From the NCBI GenBank assembly GCA_021234155.1, contig JAJEKV010000033.1:4321454-4385453 (forward strand): DNA of 64,000 nt, read 5' to 3'. Of the stretch, positions 1-11,888 are shown piece after piece (within the stretch, counting starts at the first letter, position 1; each line of letters opens with the position of its first letter). The notes beneath the pieces were generated by a model. The model searched no databases. It saw nothing but the letters and a program-made list of their open reading frames with translations, and was not told the origin of the DNA. Origin of the DNA: Isoetes taiwanensis. Taxonomy: Eukaryota; Streptophyta; Lycopodiopsida; Isoetales; Isoetaceae. A program made the translations under genes and the position numbers.

Positions 1-1190
1 CTCTGAACTCAGATCTTGCAGAGTACATAACGATCCTCGTTTGTGGGGTATGCATGTACAAGTTTTTATATACTGTATATTAAGGTTTACAAAATACTAT
101 AAGGTTTGAGATAATATACTTAATGGTGTTAATTTTATACATGTATTGTAAATTTTTTGGGGCTCTCGCTGCCCTACGTAACCCCCCGTGTGAATATGCA
201 CCCAAACCAAAGGGGGTTTCAGGGGGGTTTTAATTTAAATGTGTTGGATGCAATGGTCTATATTAATTGATGTTAATGATAGTTATGTGTCGATTGCTAT
301 ATTAAAAAAAAATTTGGGCCCTTCGGGCCCTTAGGAAGGAATTTCACATATTAGAAACAACAACGACACAAACTATACTAAATGATACAAACTATACTAA
401 ATGTTAGAAACAATGAGAAAGACTCTATTAAATGAGGCAATGTGTATTTTTGGGCCCTTCAGGCCGTAACAAATTCGAACATGCAACACAGCATGATCTT
501 TATGGTAGGACCTCTTAATACATTTACAATATTGTACAAGCATCTCTTAAACACATTACACAAATATTCTCTTAAATGTTGTAGCACAATGGCTTAAAAA
601 TCCTACAACAGCCTCATGATAAAAATGACACTTGTAATACTCCTACAACATGATGTGTATTCCGGCTCAAAAAGATAGTAGAACAGAGCTCTCAATCTCG
701 CTCAAGAACTAAGGTTTGAGAGCTTTTTCGAATTAGAATTCATGCTAGCATCAAACAACCAATTCAAATTTGAAGAAAGAGGAATACGAAGAACTGGAGC
801 CAGATACCAAGAATGCCGAGGATGACCTTGAAGCTAAAAGATTAATTTGATTGCAACCATAAACAAGGTCCTTGGGATAGTTCCACGTTTACTGCTAGTC
901 CACCAATAAAATGGTGTAGCTTAGAATAAGTTCAGATATCTTTGCAACAAACTTGTCATCCAACATAATATTTTGAGGAAAGAGCAATGTGAAACCTGGT
1001 TTCTAGTTCAACCATTTTGTTCTGTTATGCTTGCAAACTAAGCATAACAAACTACCATGAATCTAGAGTGCCATTCCCCACGTATTTATAAAGAAAAAGA
1101 CTATGCAATTCCTTTGCACAAAAGCCATGTACAACAAACTTCAGTATCTGCTACTAATGATTCTATAATTTGAACAGTCTATATATTGAG
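1..1190. other. AT-rich non-coding stretch
   Basis: I see no coding region here. The sequence contains a short perfect hairpin at 316-330 (GGGCCC, loop TTC, GGGCCC) and a decayed second copy of the same motif near 450. An 18-bp direct duplication built on ACAAACTATACTAAATG lies around 369-404. Confidence 0.5.
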
Positions 1191-1193
1191 AAC

Positions 1194-1852
1194 TTAAACC
1201 TGTGTGTGATAAATCCAATGTCTTTGCTTTGCAGTACAAATAGCTAGTACCTGTTGAAGGGAAAAAATGACGTCCTCCATGTAAAGAAGCTGGCAGTCAT
1301 AAGCCTCAAGCGAATCCTGACATCTATGGCTCCAATCTACATCAATACCAATGAGCCTTTCTGTTATGGCCCACAGTGCATGAAGCACAGATATATCCAT
1401 CTATTTCGAGCTGAAGAATCCATTGCACATACTGAAAGATATTCTAAAATGCTTTGATTTTTGAAAAAGATGAATACGAGCAAGGTTTGTATCTAGCATA
1501 AGATTCAGAAAGATCTTTCATTTTGGCTGAAATGCAGGCTTGGTTTTTAAAAATACATGAATAAGGGCAAGGTTTATCTGCCACAGATGTATCTACTCCC
1601 GCTATATACCTGCCATGGTCTTTGCTGATGCAGGTTGAGGCAATGCATCATAATTTAAACAAGGAAAATGAATTGATCAACGAACCTGTGGCCTGAAGAA
1701 TCGATGACTCCATAACAGACACCGCAAAAGCCCTTTCCCCCGCAAACTCTCGGAATGAATATGTAGCCCATCTCAAAAATCCCCGAGCGAGATTGAATCG
1801 GGATTGCCCCCGAAAAATAGTGCGGTTTCTTTGGATTAGAGAGGAAGGTCAT
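1194..1852 (-). other. Two unrecognised exon-like open stretches
   Basis: Two open stretches on the minus strand (1655-1852 and about 1250-1400) have codon content that looks more protein-like than their surroundings. Each is followed by a possible GT donor. The first reads from an ATG at 1852 through ...GKGFCGVCYGVIDSSGHRF; the second contains QDSLEAYDCQLLYMEDVIFSL. I do not recognise either, and I cannot show that they belong to one transcript. They may be exons of a small or broken gene, or chance ORFs. Confidence 0.2.
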
Positions 1853-3530
1853 TTTGATTCGGTTGCATCGCCGGATTACAGCAGTTGAAGATGATTCAGA
1901 TCGAATCTAAAGGAGGAGTTAACCCCTTTGGTGAAGATCCCTGGTTTGCCGACTTATAACCTGGCTGCCGACTTTAGTCTAATACGTTGTCTGCCGAGAC
2001 TCCACAATACAAATATCTAGCATAACCAAATCCTTCACAACCAAATCCTTCTCTCCATGCGATTTAGAAATCCGTCCATTCGAACATCTGGAAGGAGAGT
2101 TTTCCCCAGCCCATATGAAGCAGAGATAGGCGGCTTCAACTCCTCCAAGCCACGCCTAACCCTACTTTGCTTCTTTGCAGGAAAACGTTCCTTGCAAAAT
2201 AATAACTCTGGCCGATTTGTATCACTGCAAATCGAGGATGCCCAGATGCCTTCCCTGCCTTCCGACCGAACAAATCCTTTACCGTAACGTAGGCTGTAAT
2301 AAACCCTAAAGTTAAGCTATCGAGCCCTGCATGCCTTCAAATATTGGTTTTTTTTTTTTTTTTTTTTAAATATGGGGCCAAACCATTGGCAATTGCCATA
2401 AAAAAACATGAAACTGTATGCGCACTCTAGATGTACGCATTAGTACATCCACGAGATTACACCACCAAATCATATAAAAACCTTAGGGAAAAAAGTATAA
2501 AAATACAAAAACAACCCCCTGTTATTATGCTACATATTCCTTGTTCTATAGTGCAAACGTGCGTGATGTGGTCTTAGACTAATCAGGTTTGACAACAAGC
2601 CAAATTTGATCATTCTGGCTTCTAGCTTTTCGGATACAGACAACAGGTAATACTTAGCAACAGGTAATGCATGTGCAAAGACGGTTTCCTTGACCTAGAT
2701 AAAGAGGCGTCTCTGGTTGTGCATCTGGATTATGAGGAAATCATGCATAAATTGCAGTAAGCATGCTGGATTCTGGCCTCCAAAAACTTTCTAGCAATTT
2801 TAGGTGTCCTCTTTTTTCCATCCTCTTGAGTTCTCCTTTCAAAAATGTTTACTTATTGTTGCTGATACAGGAATTGAAGCCGCCTTCATGGCCACTATGG
2901 TTATCCCTATCTTTGTTGCTATGTTACAACTACTTATTGTTCTTGAGTAGTTACATGATTATACGATTTCTTTTGAACCATGTAATGGCCTTACTTAACA
3001 GTGTCTAGCTGCTATTTAGGTATATGACAGAGTTGCATAACTTCATTGCTCAGATGCATGGGCAAACAATTTAGCATCACTAAGGCGCAACCAACGCGAT
3101 ATACGACTGTGGTTCTTGTTGGGCTACTATCACACTGTGGTTCGTAGCAGTTATATTCGGTTCTGAATATATTTAGGTCTTAATAGATATGTGTGTAATT
3201 GGCATTCCATCTTCCACCACGGCTTATTCTAGTTTCATTGCTCGTTCTCAGCAAAGACTTCGTTTTTATTATGTTTCCTTAATCCTTCCAGGTTGATGAC
3301 TGACTTTGGATTGGGTCCATGACCGTCCATGACCACAAATAAGTGCCACAATCATTTTCACGAGGATGCCTTTTTAATGGATTAGAATGAATTTACACAA
3401 ATCTATAATTTGTGTAAATCTCAAAGAGGAGAAGGAAAACATGTTGCAACACAAGATAAAATACATTATTGTATCCACCTACCATGAAAAGCCCAATGTG
3501 TTCGGCTAACGCCACAAGAGAAATGACAGG
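1853..3530. other. Non-coding stretch with a T-tract
   Basis: No supported gene. A run of about 20 T at 2348-2367 could be the poly(A) tail of a minus-strand retroposed sequence, but I find no convincing target-site duplication around it. Confidence 0.4.
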
Positions 3531-3535
3531 ATAAG

Positions 3536-3631
3536 ATATGAAGTATATAAAAAAGTAGACAATGTGCATTAGACAACTTTCTAATATGAAATATATGAAA
3601 AATAAGACAGTCATGCATTAAACAACTTTCT
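3536..3631. repeat. 48-bp tandem duplication
   Basis: Two imperfect copies of a 48-bp unit lie head to tail (3536-3583 and 3584-3631). Both contain an ATATGAAxTATAT start and a GCATTAxACAACTTTCT end. The function is unknown. Confidence 0.7.
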
Positions 3632-5316
3632 CTAGCATGATTTTGATCAAGGGACCTTTTAGAAAACAATAATTGACATTATAGAAAACAAGTAACTTTT
3701 TGGCGTATGTTATCTATGGGTTTGCGACACGGTCTAAATAAATAAGCTCCACAAAACGAGCCATAGAGGCAAAAAAACATGCTTTGAACTTGTTTCTGCA
3801 TGTCAAAATCACTTTAGCAGAAGGAATTGGAATTTAGCCATCCATTGCATTCCTATTATGAAAAAAAAAAGACAACTCATGATTGCCAACTTTTGAACCA
3901 TCCACAAACCTATGATAAAATGAACAAATTTGTATGGCTGCAATTCATTACTTATTGAATGTGGTTGCATTCTCAACTTTAGGCGTTCATACTAGGTTCA
4001 ATCTTTAAATGTCAGATTGACAAAAAATTGGCAATGGCAGTTGGACATCTCTACTTGCTATCTCTAAAACCTATGTTATGTACACTTCGAAAGGTGGTGT
4101 TTTGATCTGTTGTAGGATATATGCTGCATGTGAAGACAGCCTGATAGAAACATATTTGCTCTTTTCACTGCGTATCTTCAATGCCCGATAACTTTTGCAC
4201 CAAGTATCATAGGCACTGGACCGAAACAAAGAAATATTCACGATGGTCTTGGCCACCGCGATAAATTTCTTGTAGATTTAAATATTAATTGTGAAAACAT
4301 GACTTATGGTTTGACTATTCTATTCTATTCCTATGGAGGGCAACTTTCCGTGCGTAGCACCTTGTTACAGACCTCCCTTTTAATAGATTTGTTTTATCTA
4401 CAAAGCCATGTTCTCATTTGCAAAGGTTAAGTTGTGGTATTGCATCATGCAACTATAGTTATAATGTGTTTGTGTCCTTGATTAAATATGGATGCCGATG
4501 AATAAAATTTCACTACAAAAATTGCACTTGCAAAATAAAAACACTTAAAATCTTGGCAAAATAATATTGGCCATGATTCACCTAGATTTCTATAAAAAAA
4601 ATTCATGTCTAGAAAACATTCGCCAGCATAACTAATCTTGCAACTCTATTATTCGCCCGACCTTCTAAATTATGCTTAGGCAAATTTGGCCTTAAGGGCA
4701 ACCCTGGTATGGGCGCTCTATTGATTTACAAGTTGATGCTTAGTCCCATAGAAATGGAAATGGGTTATATAACCACGACATAGGTCATAGAGATCAACTT
4801 GTGATGAGACTACTCATGGTTCTTTCGAGAAGAACATATGAGATAGTTTGTTAATATGCTTTACGAATTGAAGAAGTACATGTTATAATATTAGTCCATA
4901 GCGTTGATTTAAGTTGGACTTAAAGTTGAACAAAATGGACTGATAATGTGTCTAGGGCATTAGGGTTAATATATTATAAACCACCAATTCCACTATTTAT
5001 TGTGCAAGGATGTGCAAGGTATTGTGTAATACTATGTGGGCTTTTATTAAGCAATGGTTGAACCAAGATATTTTGGTTCAAAAGATTCAAGCAATGTTTT
5101 GAATAATTATGACCATATGCTAATATTGCTGTAAACCATAGTGATGTGTCCGTAAGTGGATTCTGTACAATGAATTCGATTTTAACAATTAGAGTTCGTT
5201 GTGGCAATTCAGTTAGGTGCACGTTGTCCACTTCTTTCCAAAGAATGGTTACCCAATTGCACCTAGAGATATGCACATTCGAGATTTAATATGCACTTCT
5301 ATGAATACACAGTTAA
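3632..5316. other. Non-coding stretch, no gene recognised
   Basis: AT-rich DNA without recognisable coding. A 19-bp string (CCGCGATAAATTTCTTGTA) near 4257 recurs near 13017 in the same orientation, which suggests that both places hold pieces of one dispersed repeat family. Confidence 0.35.
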
Positions 5317-5508
5317 GTGTCCTTTCTAAGCAAGGGTTTGCTTGAATGGCTCAATTTCTCCAGGGGAGGAAAGGTTTTATGACATCGGTAATGAGTGCAT
5401 TGTGAAAGATTGGTGTCCTTTCTAAGCAAGGGTTTGCTTGAATGGCTCAATTTCTCCAGGGGAGGAAAGGTTTTATGACATCGGTAATGAGTGCATTGTG
5501 AAAGATTG
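5317..5508. repeat. Perfect 96-bp tandem duplication
   Basis: The unit 5317-5412 is repeated at 5413-5508 without a visible mismatch. Identity this high implies a recent event in otherwise decayed sequence. It lies in the left flank of the LINE, in what may be the remnant of a gypsy-type internal region. Confidence 0.9.
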
Positions 5509-5905
5509 GAATACAACCTAACTGGATTTTGGGGTTGCGAAAAAATTCTTAAACTTTGATTAATCCAACCATAGAATTTTTTACTTAGGGTCAAGAATTG
5601 AATGGATTAGAGCTCAATTAAAAGCTATTGGCATGGTCAAAAATTGTTGTTGGCAATACTGCTTCAATCGTTGGGACTTGAATTAAGGATTGCTAATAAA
5701 ACTGATGTTAGGAATGAACTTGAAGGACTATTGGATTTGTCACGTTGAAATGTCGCCTAAGTAATCTCAAGCTAAGTGTAGCTAGGTGAGATTATGTGAC
5801 CATGGGTTGAGAACTTATGATTAGAAGTTCATCAGTCGAAGCGTTGGATATTATCTACAAGATAATATACAGATGACCATAGCAATCTGTATAAGCATAG
5901 AGTTT
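5509..5905. other. Left flank of the LINE, probably decayed retrotransposon
   Basis: No open frame. I assign it tentatively to the same decayed element as 8642-10534, because the LINE at 5906-8641 is flanked by a target-site duplication. The two flanks were therefore contiguous before that insertion. Confidence 0.35.
5897..5905. repeat. Target-site duplication of LINE 1, left copy
   Basis: ATAGAGTTT here, directly before the T-run that is the LINE poly(A) tail on the minus strand, matches ATAGAGTTT at 8642-8650. This nine-base direct repeat brackets the LINE. Confidence 0.7.
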
Positions 5906-8641
5906 TTTTTTTTTTTTTTTTTTGAAGGATGCAATTAACTAATATTAATCGAGAATAAATACAAGATGAGCGATATTAGGGTACTTCAGCCCACACTAGA
6001 GTGAATACCCACGTAACACATGTACCTATGTATGACTCATGCCACAAATCTGCCCAGACTGTCTACAATGTGGAGGGTTCTTTCCCAGACCGCTGCCTTG
6101 AACTGCTCTTTCCGAGGGGACGCCAAGTAAGCAGAAATAGTTTGTATCTCAACTGAGGAACCAAAGCCTCAGGCTGCATCTCCGCATTCCTGAACACCTT
6201 CATGCGTCGTCGCTTCCAAATGAGGCACAACAACCAGGCTTTACACAAATGAAAGGCCAAACTCTGAAGCTGGGACCACCTGTTAGGGTACACCCCCAAA
6301 AGAACCTTCTGACTAGAGAACGAGGAATGCAAGAGGCGCTGGACCCATTGCCATGCCGGCTGGATATCTGAGCAAAGAAACATGCAGTGTTCCAGGGTCT
6401 CCACACAGGCACCACACATAGGACACATGTTGCTAATGCGCGGGTTGATCCTGTGGACCCACTCAGGGAACGGTGCACAATCTGCCACAGCAATACCCGA
6501 ATCTTGGGGGGCGAGATTGGGTTCCACACCCATCTCCAGATGTAGACCCAATCATCTCCTGGCACCTGGAGACTCCAACCGTCTGAAGGAGGCAGCTCGT
6601 CCTGAATTGCCAAGAGCCCATAACAGGATTTCACAAAATTTGAGGGATCTACTTTCGGGTGACACTTCCACAACCCGTCCTGATGCCTGCGGGGGGTTCA
6701 GTGGCAGCGCATTAGCCACTTGCGCCCAGATGGCACAATCCCGGTCCCGAAGCCGAAATCTGCGGCGAAAAAGCTGCCAGGGTGCCAGCTGCCCGTCGAT
6801 ATACCACTCCGTCACTGTCAATACCCCACACTGCTCCCATCTGCGCTGAACTCGAGAATCAACGGAGGTTGCCAGAACCACAGGTGTGCGTGGTCCGAGC
6901 GGGACCCACCAAGGCGATGCCTCCAACTGAATGCACCTGGTAGCATCAATAGCAAACAATGGGCGAACTTGCTCCCAGGCTCGCAAGAGCCCCTTCAGAA
7001 ATGGAGAGGCATGAGCATACGGCCTGATATCCACAAACAGCGCCCATGGGAGTCACGCAGGCACAGACGGCTTGTGGAAAACTATCGAGTAAGACAGCGA
7101 CTGATGAAGCAAGACCATGCCCAGGGAGTCGAGCGCATTCTCAAGAATGGCAAAAACAAACTTAGACAAGAGGACCTTGCCATGCAGCGAGAGGTCGAAG
7201 AATCCGAGTCCACCCGCAGCCTTGGGGCGCACACACTTCCACCAGGCCACCTTAACGACCGCCCCTTCCTCATTGCCTCCCCATACGAAGTTACGAACCA
7301 TAGAGGAGATTTCCCGCACCTTGCTTTCTGGCGCCAAGATGATAGAGGCCATATAAATATGAGTCGAGCATAGGACGGACTTCGCCACTGTGACCCTGCC
7401 TGCCATGGACAGCTTCCCTCCCTTCCACCAATTAAGGTGACGACGCAGTCCCACCAGAATATCTTCCCACACCGCTGACGCTGAGATGTCGATGCCGAAC
7501 GGGATACCCAAAAGCCTAGAGCACGTGCCCTGCGGCTGCGTACGCCAAGGGAATTGGGACACGACAACTGGCATGGGGTCAGCTGCCACTTCGTCCAATT
7601 CATGAGGCAGCCAGAAGCAAGGGAGAATGTGTCCAACAGCTCCTTCGTGTTTAACAGATTCCTCTCCTCAGCCTGTAGGAAGAGGAACGAATCATCAGCA
7701 TACTGACTCCCAATCTGCTGCGACCCGTCTGCCATTCTCAGCCCCTCCACAACCCCTGCCTCTACTGCGGAAGTCAACAACTGCGAGAGGGCCTCCGCTA
7801 CGATGGTAAAGAGGAAGGGAGCCAACGGGCATCCCTGGCGAACTCCACGCCCCACACTAAAGATCGGAGATGACTCGCCGTGACACAGGAGGGTGGCTCT
7901 GGCAGATATTAGGAGCTTCATAACCACTGTTGCAAAGCTCTCCCCACATCCAAAGGCTAACATCATCCTCTTCAAAAACGTCCAATGAACACTATCATAG
8001 GCCTTCGCGAAGTCCAGCTTCAAGTACACTATCTGCTGGCCTGTTCTGCACGCCCAGTGAATGCCCTCGAATGCCGCTGCTACATTGCTAAGAATCTGCC
8101 TGCCTGGAATGAAGCCAGACTGCATGGGACTAATAGACTCCTTCAAGACCACCTGGAGTCTAAGCGACAGCGCCTTCGCAATGATTTTGTATACTGCTGA
8201 CAGAAGCGTGATGGGGCGCCAATCAGAAATGACAGCTGGCTCCTTCACCTTCGGTATCAACGAAATGCAGCCCGTGTTGAGCCTATAGTCCAACGCTTCT
8301 GCCTGCAGCAGATCTTGATAGGTCTGCAACACCGAGTCCCCCACCCACTCCCAATATTCTTGGAAGAACTCAACTGGAATGCCGTCCAGACCAGGGCACT
8401 TGTGGGGAGCCAAGGCACGGCAAGCCTCCTCAAGCTCCTGCTTCGTGAGCGGGCGCTGCAACACCTACCTCTTATCAGCCGACACCTTGCATGACACATT
8501 ACTGAGCACAATCTCCTCCATCACGTCTGTGTAAGGGTATCTCTTTTCCTGGAAAAACTGAGAGAAGTGCGAAAAGTAGCCTGTTTGATGTCCACCGGCG
8601 AATTCAGAATACGACCATCAGCCAATGCTAGTGACGACATT
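5906..8641 (-). mobile_element. LINE 1: 5'-truncated non-LTR retrotransposon
   Basis: A minus-strand LINE ends in a poly(A) tail (T-run 5906-5923) and is flanked by a nine-base target-site duplication. It keeps the reverse transcriptase and the C-terminal zf-RVT region but lacks ORF1 and the endonuclease, so it was truncated at the 5' end, as is usual for target-primed insertion. The sequence before the tail resembles plant LINE 3' ends. It belongs to the same family as the LINE at 27.4-31.1 kb, because the proteins align through the RT and linker regions. Confidence 0.9.
6063..8464 (-). pseudogene. LINE reverse transcriptase with zf-RVT, frameshifted
   Basis: The encoded protein would copy LINE RNA into DNA at the target site. 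Reading from 8464 leftward, I see the RT blocks in order: CPGLDGIPVEFF, NTGCISLIPK, WRPITLLSAVYKIIAKAL, MQSGFIPGRQI, LDFAKAYDSVHW, GRGVRQGCPLAPFLF, and the catalytic YADD box at 7691-7702. After about 7600 the frame shifts (continuing as ...FPWRTQPQGTCSRLLGIPF), and it shifts again near 7040 and near 6550. The end is a zf-RVT module with Cys and His spaced as CPMCGACVETLEHCMFLC. At least three frame changes make it non-functional as it stands. Confidence 0.9.
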
Positions 8642-8650
8642 ATAGAGTTT
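8642..8650. repeat. Target-site duplication of LINE 1, right copy
   Basis: ATAGAGTTT, identical to 5897-5905. It marks the 5' boundary of the truncated LINE. Confidence 0.7.
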
Positions 8651-10534
8651 CTTGAATTGTGTCTGAATTGTGATATAATCCTTATTTGAAGGATTGTTAA
8701 TTCACATCGAGAAGATTGACTAAAAGGGCATGGTGCCTATGTCTGGGACTGGTGCATTAGAGTCTTTTCTTGTGGAAAAGTGGTTATGTCCTGGTGGTTG
8801 ATCCTTATGTGCATGTGCAATGCATCACAAAATCCTATACTAGGTATGGGAAGCTATGGGTCAAGTTTGCCAAGTTGTTACTTGGAGTTGAGTGTGCAAT
8901 GTGTCAGGATATGAAAGCCAAGGATAGCTGCATACTAGGATTGCCACAAGCTTACTTGCATGGAACACTTACGTAAGTGTGAGAGCATGAGTCACATTGC
9001 TCGAGACTGCTAGGTAGCACACTTAGTTCTAGTAAGGTTTGACCATGTACCATAGGGTGGTACTAATAAAGTAGATATTGTTAATCTAATGTGGTTAAAA
9101 TATGCATGCAACATGATGGAACCATTGAAATGGTCTATGCGAAGGATCGTGAGATTTGGTAGTGGATAAATGTGTGAATCATCTAGATGTACTCCGATCA
9201 ATGCAGTATTAGAAGATGTGTTGAGAGTAAATTTATCCATGAGAAGTTAACTAAGTGGAAGGATTAGCTACCCTATCTTGTTGCTTTGAATTCCTCAAAA
9301 AGGATTCTACTTTAAGTTGCTGCATGATGGGGAGGCAATTCTCACTTTCCTAGAAGTAGAATTGTTTAAATCTCCAAGTTAGAGTCAAACCGATGCAAGT
9401 TGAGGTCATCTTAAGGAAGATGATTGTATCGACCTAAGAAATGGTAATTTCTTAGTTATACGAATGGTTAAGAAACGTGCCAATGTTTATTCCGCATTAT
9501 GCTAACCCTTTTCGAGGAAAAAGGCTGGGAATATTAGCATAAGAGTTGGCTTTGTTGGGAAAACTAGATCTAGTACTGAGTATTGTGAAAGCTAATTATA
9601 TGAACTATATATGGTGGATAATGAGGCTAATTCCATGATATAATGTTCGTGTTAAAACTCCACTGTAACCCGAACTGATTTTGGATACTCCAATTTGTTC
9701 GGAAGTTATACAATAAGGATATTCTTGGAATATCATGGTCTCGAAGGGACATGAGAAATCCTAAGTGGCCATTATGAGAATAAGAAATTGAACAATAGAT
9801 TTCCTATATTGAATCCTTAGTTCGACCTTGAGGCCAAGCTTCAACCAAGTGTTACAGGTAATTTGGGGGCATGTCGCGCATGCTAGACCCTATGGGACAT
9901 CCATGGTTGTGGAGTAGTGTCGATCTTACCACTGGATGGTCTGGGATATAATTGACATGAGTAGATGACTTGTATCTACTAAGTGTGGATAGTGAATTTT
10001 GAGATGGCAATAGTTCGTATGCTTAAGTGGCAATAAAATCAAGGTTAAGGAGTCCAAGAATGGACCTGAAACCATTGTGTTTGTATGGGTTGACAAGACA
10101 ACCATGATTGGCTAGGTCAATCTAAAGGTAAATATATCAAGAATGCAAAGTTTAACTTTTTCTTTTTTTGCAAAGGCAAGGGTTCTTGTTTTGGGGTTGC
10201 ATCATGGAGTGTATACCAAACTGCTCCAGGTCATATTAGTTTGCCTAATCAGGGATTTGGTTCTAGTTTCCCCAAAATCTGTTGGTGAATAGTGCTTGAT
10301 CCATTCTGGGCTAAGATAGATGATCTAAATTTGCTTCTTGTTGTTGATACAACTTTTGGATTGCAAGGTGGTCTAACAAAGTTGTGTTTGCAAATATGGA
10401 GCTAATGTCTTGTTCTAAATGATGAACATTTATGAGCTAAGCATGGTGCTTCTTGATATTGCTTTTATGTAATGTTGTTTTCCTTCCAAGTCCCTTGACC
10501 TCGAGGACAAGGTCCTAGGAGGAGGGGAGGAAAT
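8651..10534 (+). mobile_element. Decayed Ty3/gypsy-like internal region
   Basis: No long frame survives. Two local signals place it. At 8974-9011 the plus strand reads KCESMSHIARDC, which looks like a Gag zinc knuckle that has lost its first Cys and its Gly. Near 10490-10533 the reading SLDLEDKVLGGGEE resembles the C-terminal end of plant gypsy polyproteins. It is followed by a purine-rich tract (10524-10534) and then an LTR-like start. The rest is too damaged to assign domains. This is a family-level inference from short motifs. Confidence 0.5.
10518..10531 (+). other. Polypurine tract of the gypsy-like remnant
   Basis: A purine run ending AGGAGGAGGGGAGGAAA directly precedes TGTTACAG at 10535. 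This is the expected place of the plus-strand primer before a 3' LTR. Confidence 0.55.
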
Positions 10535-11253
10535 TGTTACAGTTTTTAAGAGCTGGGAGACCGCGTAAGGCGGTAGTTTGTGAGTTGGCCTTAGAAGTGC
10601 CCACGGGTGGCCTGGGAACGTTCCAAAGAGCAGTTACTGCCTAGGGGCGACGTATGGGTTATTTTAATGGCATTTGCTTCGTATATTAACTTGACATTTT
10701 CAAGACATATATAAAGCAATTTCGAAATTTTCATTGTTTTTGTCCCTTAAGAATTTTTCCGCGCCGCAATCTAATCGCGCATTTACCTGCCACGTTTTCA
10801 TTTCTCCTCGCAGAAGTCGACGCCTGGCTGTGGGCGATGGCAAGAACTTCGACGGATGGAAGCCCTGCACTTTGAAAGGGCGGCTGAGCCTGGAGTAGCC
10901 CCAAATCCGGCAGCCCCAAACCCAGGGACTTCGACTTGGAGCAGGTGGTTCTTTCTTCATCCCTTTTCTTTTAATCTGCCAGGGTTTTTCTTGGCAATAC
11001 GCAGATGCAGATAGCAATAGGCAATATTTTGCCCATTTTCATGTGTTCTTCGGTATCGTTTTGTGCATCTTGCGGGCAGGGTACCCGTTTCCCCTTCTCC
11101 ATTTAGCAGAGCAAGAGCAGGGCAAGATAGGACCCTTTCGAGCATTTTCGAGAAGAAGATTGAACGGCATTTTTTACAGCAATTTTGCGCCATTTGTTGC
11201 AAAGGACGCAATTCGCAGAGTGTAAACGAGCAAGAAGCTGAAAAACTGTAGTA
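10535..11253 (+). mobile_element. LTR of the gypsy-like remnant (3' LTR)
   Basis: The segment begins TGTTACAGTTTTT and ends near AAAAACTGTAGTA, so ten bases at the two ends (TACAGTTTTT and AAAAACTGTA) are inverted copies. The last bases differ from the expected ...AACA by two changes. A TATATAAAG promoter-like box lies near 10709-10717. The right end abuts the CIPK relic exactly where its homology stops, so this insertion probably truncated that gene. I did not find the matching 5' LTR in the window. Confidence 0.6.
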
Positions 11254-11255
11254 GA

Positions 11256-11888
11256 GGGGAGGCCACAAGACACCACAAAGAGAATGACACCACAAGACCA
11301 CAGGTCTGCTTTTGCACCATCATATCCTCTGCTATGTATAACCTCTGGAGCTACATAACTAGGAGTGCCACATGTAGTATGCAACATACCATCCACCCCC
11401 AATTGCTGCTGCAATGCACTCAGACCAAAATCTGATACCTTTAAATCTCCCTTTGAATCCAGAAGCAAATTCTCTGGCTTCAGATCCCCGTGGTATACTC
11501 CATGGCTATGGCAATACTGCACTGCGTTGATGAGTTGTTGGAAATATTTCCTTGCCTCATCTTTGTACAGCTTTTTCTGCTCCATAATTCTGTCAAAGAG
11601 TTACCCTCCAGATGCATACTCCATAACTAGGTAAATTTTGGTCTTGCTTGCTAGCACCTCACAGAGCTCGATTATGTTGGGATGTCTGAGCAACCTCATT
11701 GTAGAAATTTCCCTTTTGATTTGCTTCACCATATGGGAAACGAATGCTTTCCCTTTATCTAACACTTTGACGGCCACCTGCTCCCCTGTTTCTAGATTTG
11801 TGGCTAACCTCACCTTGGCATAAGTTCCGGTTCCTAATAACCGGCCAAGCTCATACTTTGCAACTCTAACGGGCTGCAAATCATCCAT
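11256..11888 (-). pseudogene. CIPK (CBL-interacting protein kinase) fragment
   Basis: CIPKs are plant Ser/Thr kinases that act with calcineurin B-like calcium sensors. From the ATG at 11888 the minus strand reads YELGRLLGTGTYAKVRLA (glycine loop), VAVKVL (ATP lysine), HPNIIELCEVLASKTKIYLV, then [18 protein letters not shown] (DFG), [12 protein letters not shown] (APE) and [14 protein letters not shown] at 11601-11603 sits where the family has Glu (after ASGG, before LFD), and the HRD arginine is Gly (YHGDLKPEN). Homology stops near 11256, against the end of an LTR. The second half of the kinase, the NAF motif and the regulatory domain are absent. No introns interrupt the kept part, so it derives from an intronless clade member or a processed copy. 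Confidence 0.9.

Noticed and set aside
4363-4385. 5' LTR start (TGTTACAG) of the gypsy-like remnant
   Set aside because: Only eight bases match the LTR at 10535, and the following sequence differs.
6382-8288. Several plus-strand open frames across LINE 1
   Set aside because: They are antisense shadows of the reverse transcriptase on the minus strand.
11043-11301. Open frames on both strands next to the CIPK relic
   Set aside because: They lie in the LTR; the minus-strand readings continue past the end of kinase homology without meaning.
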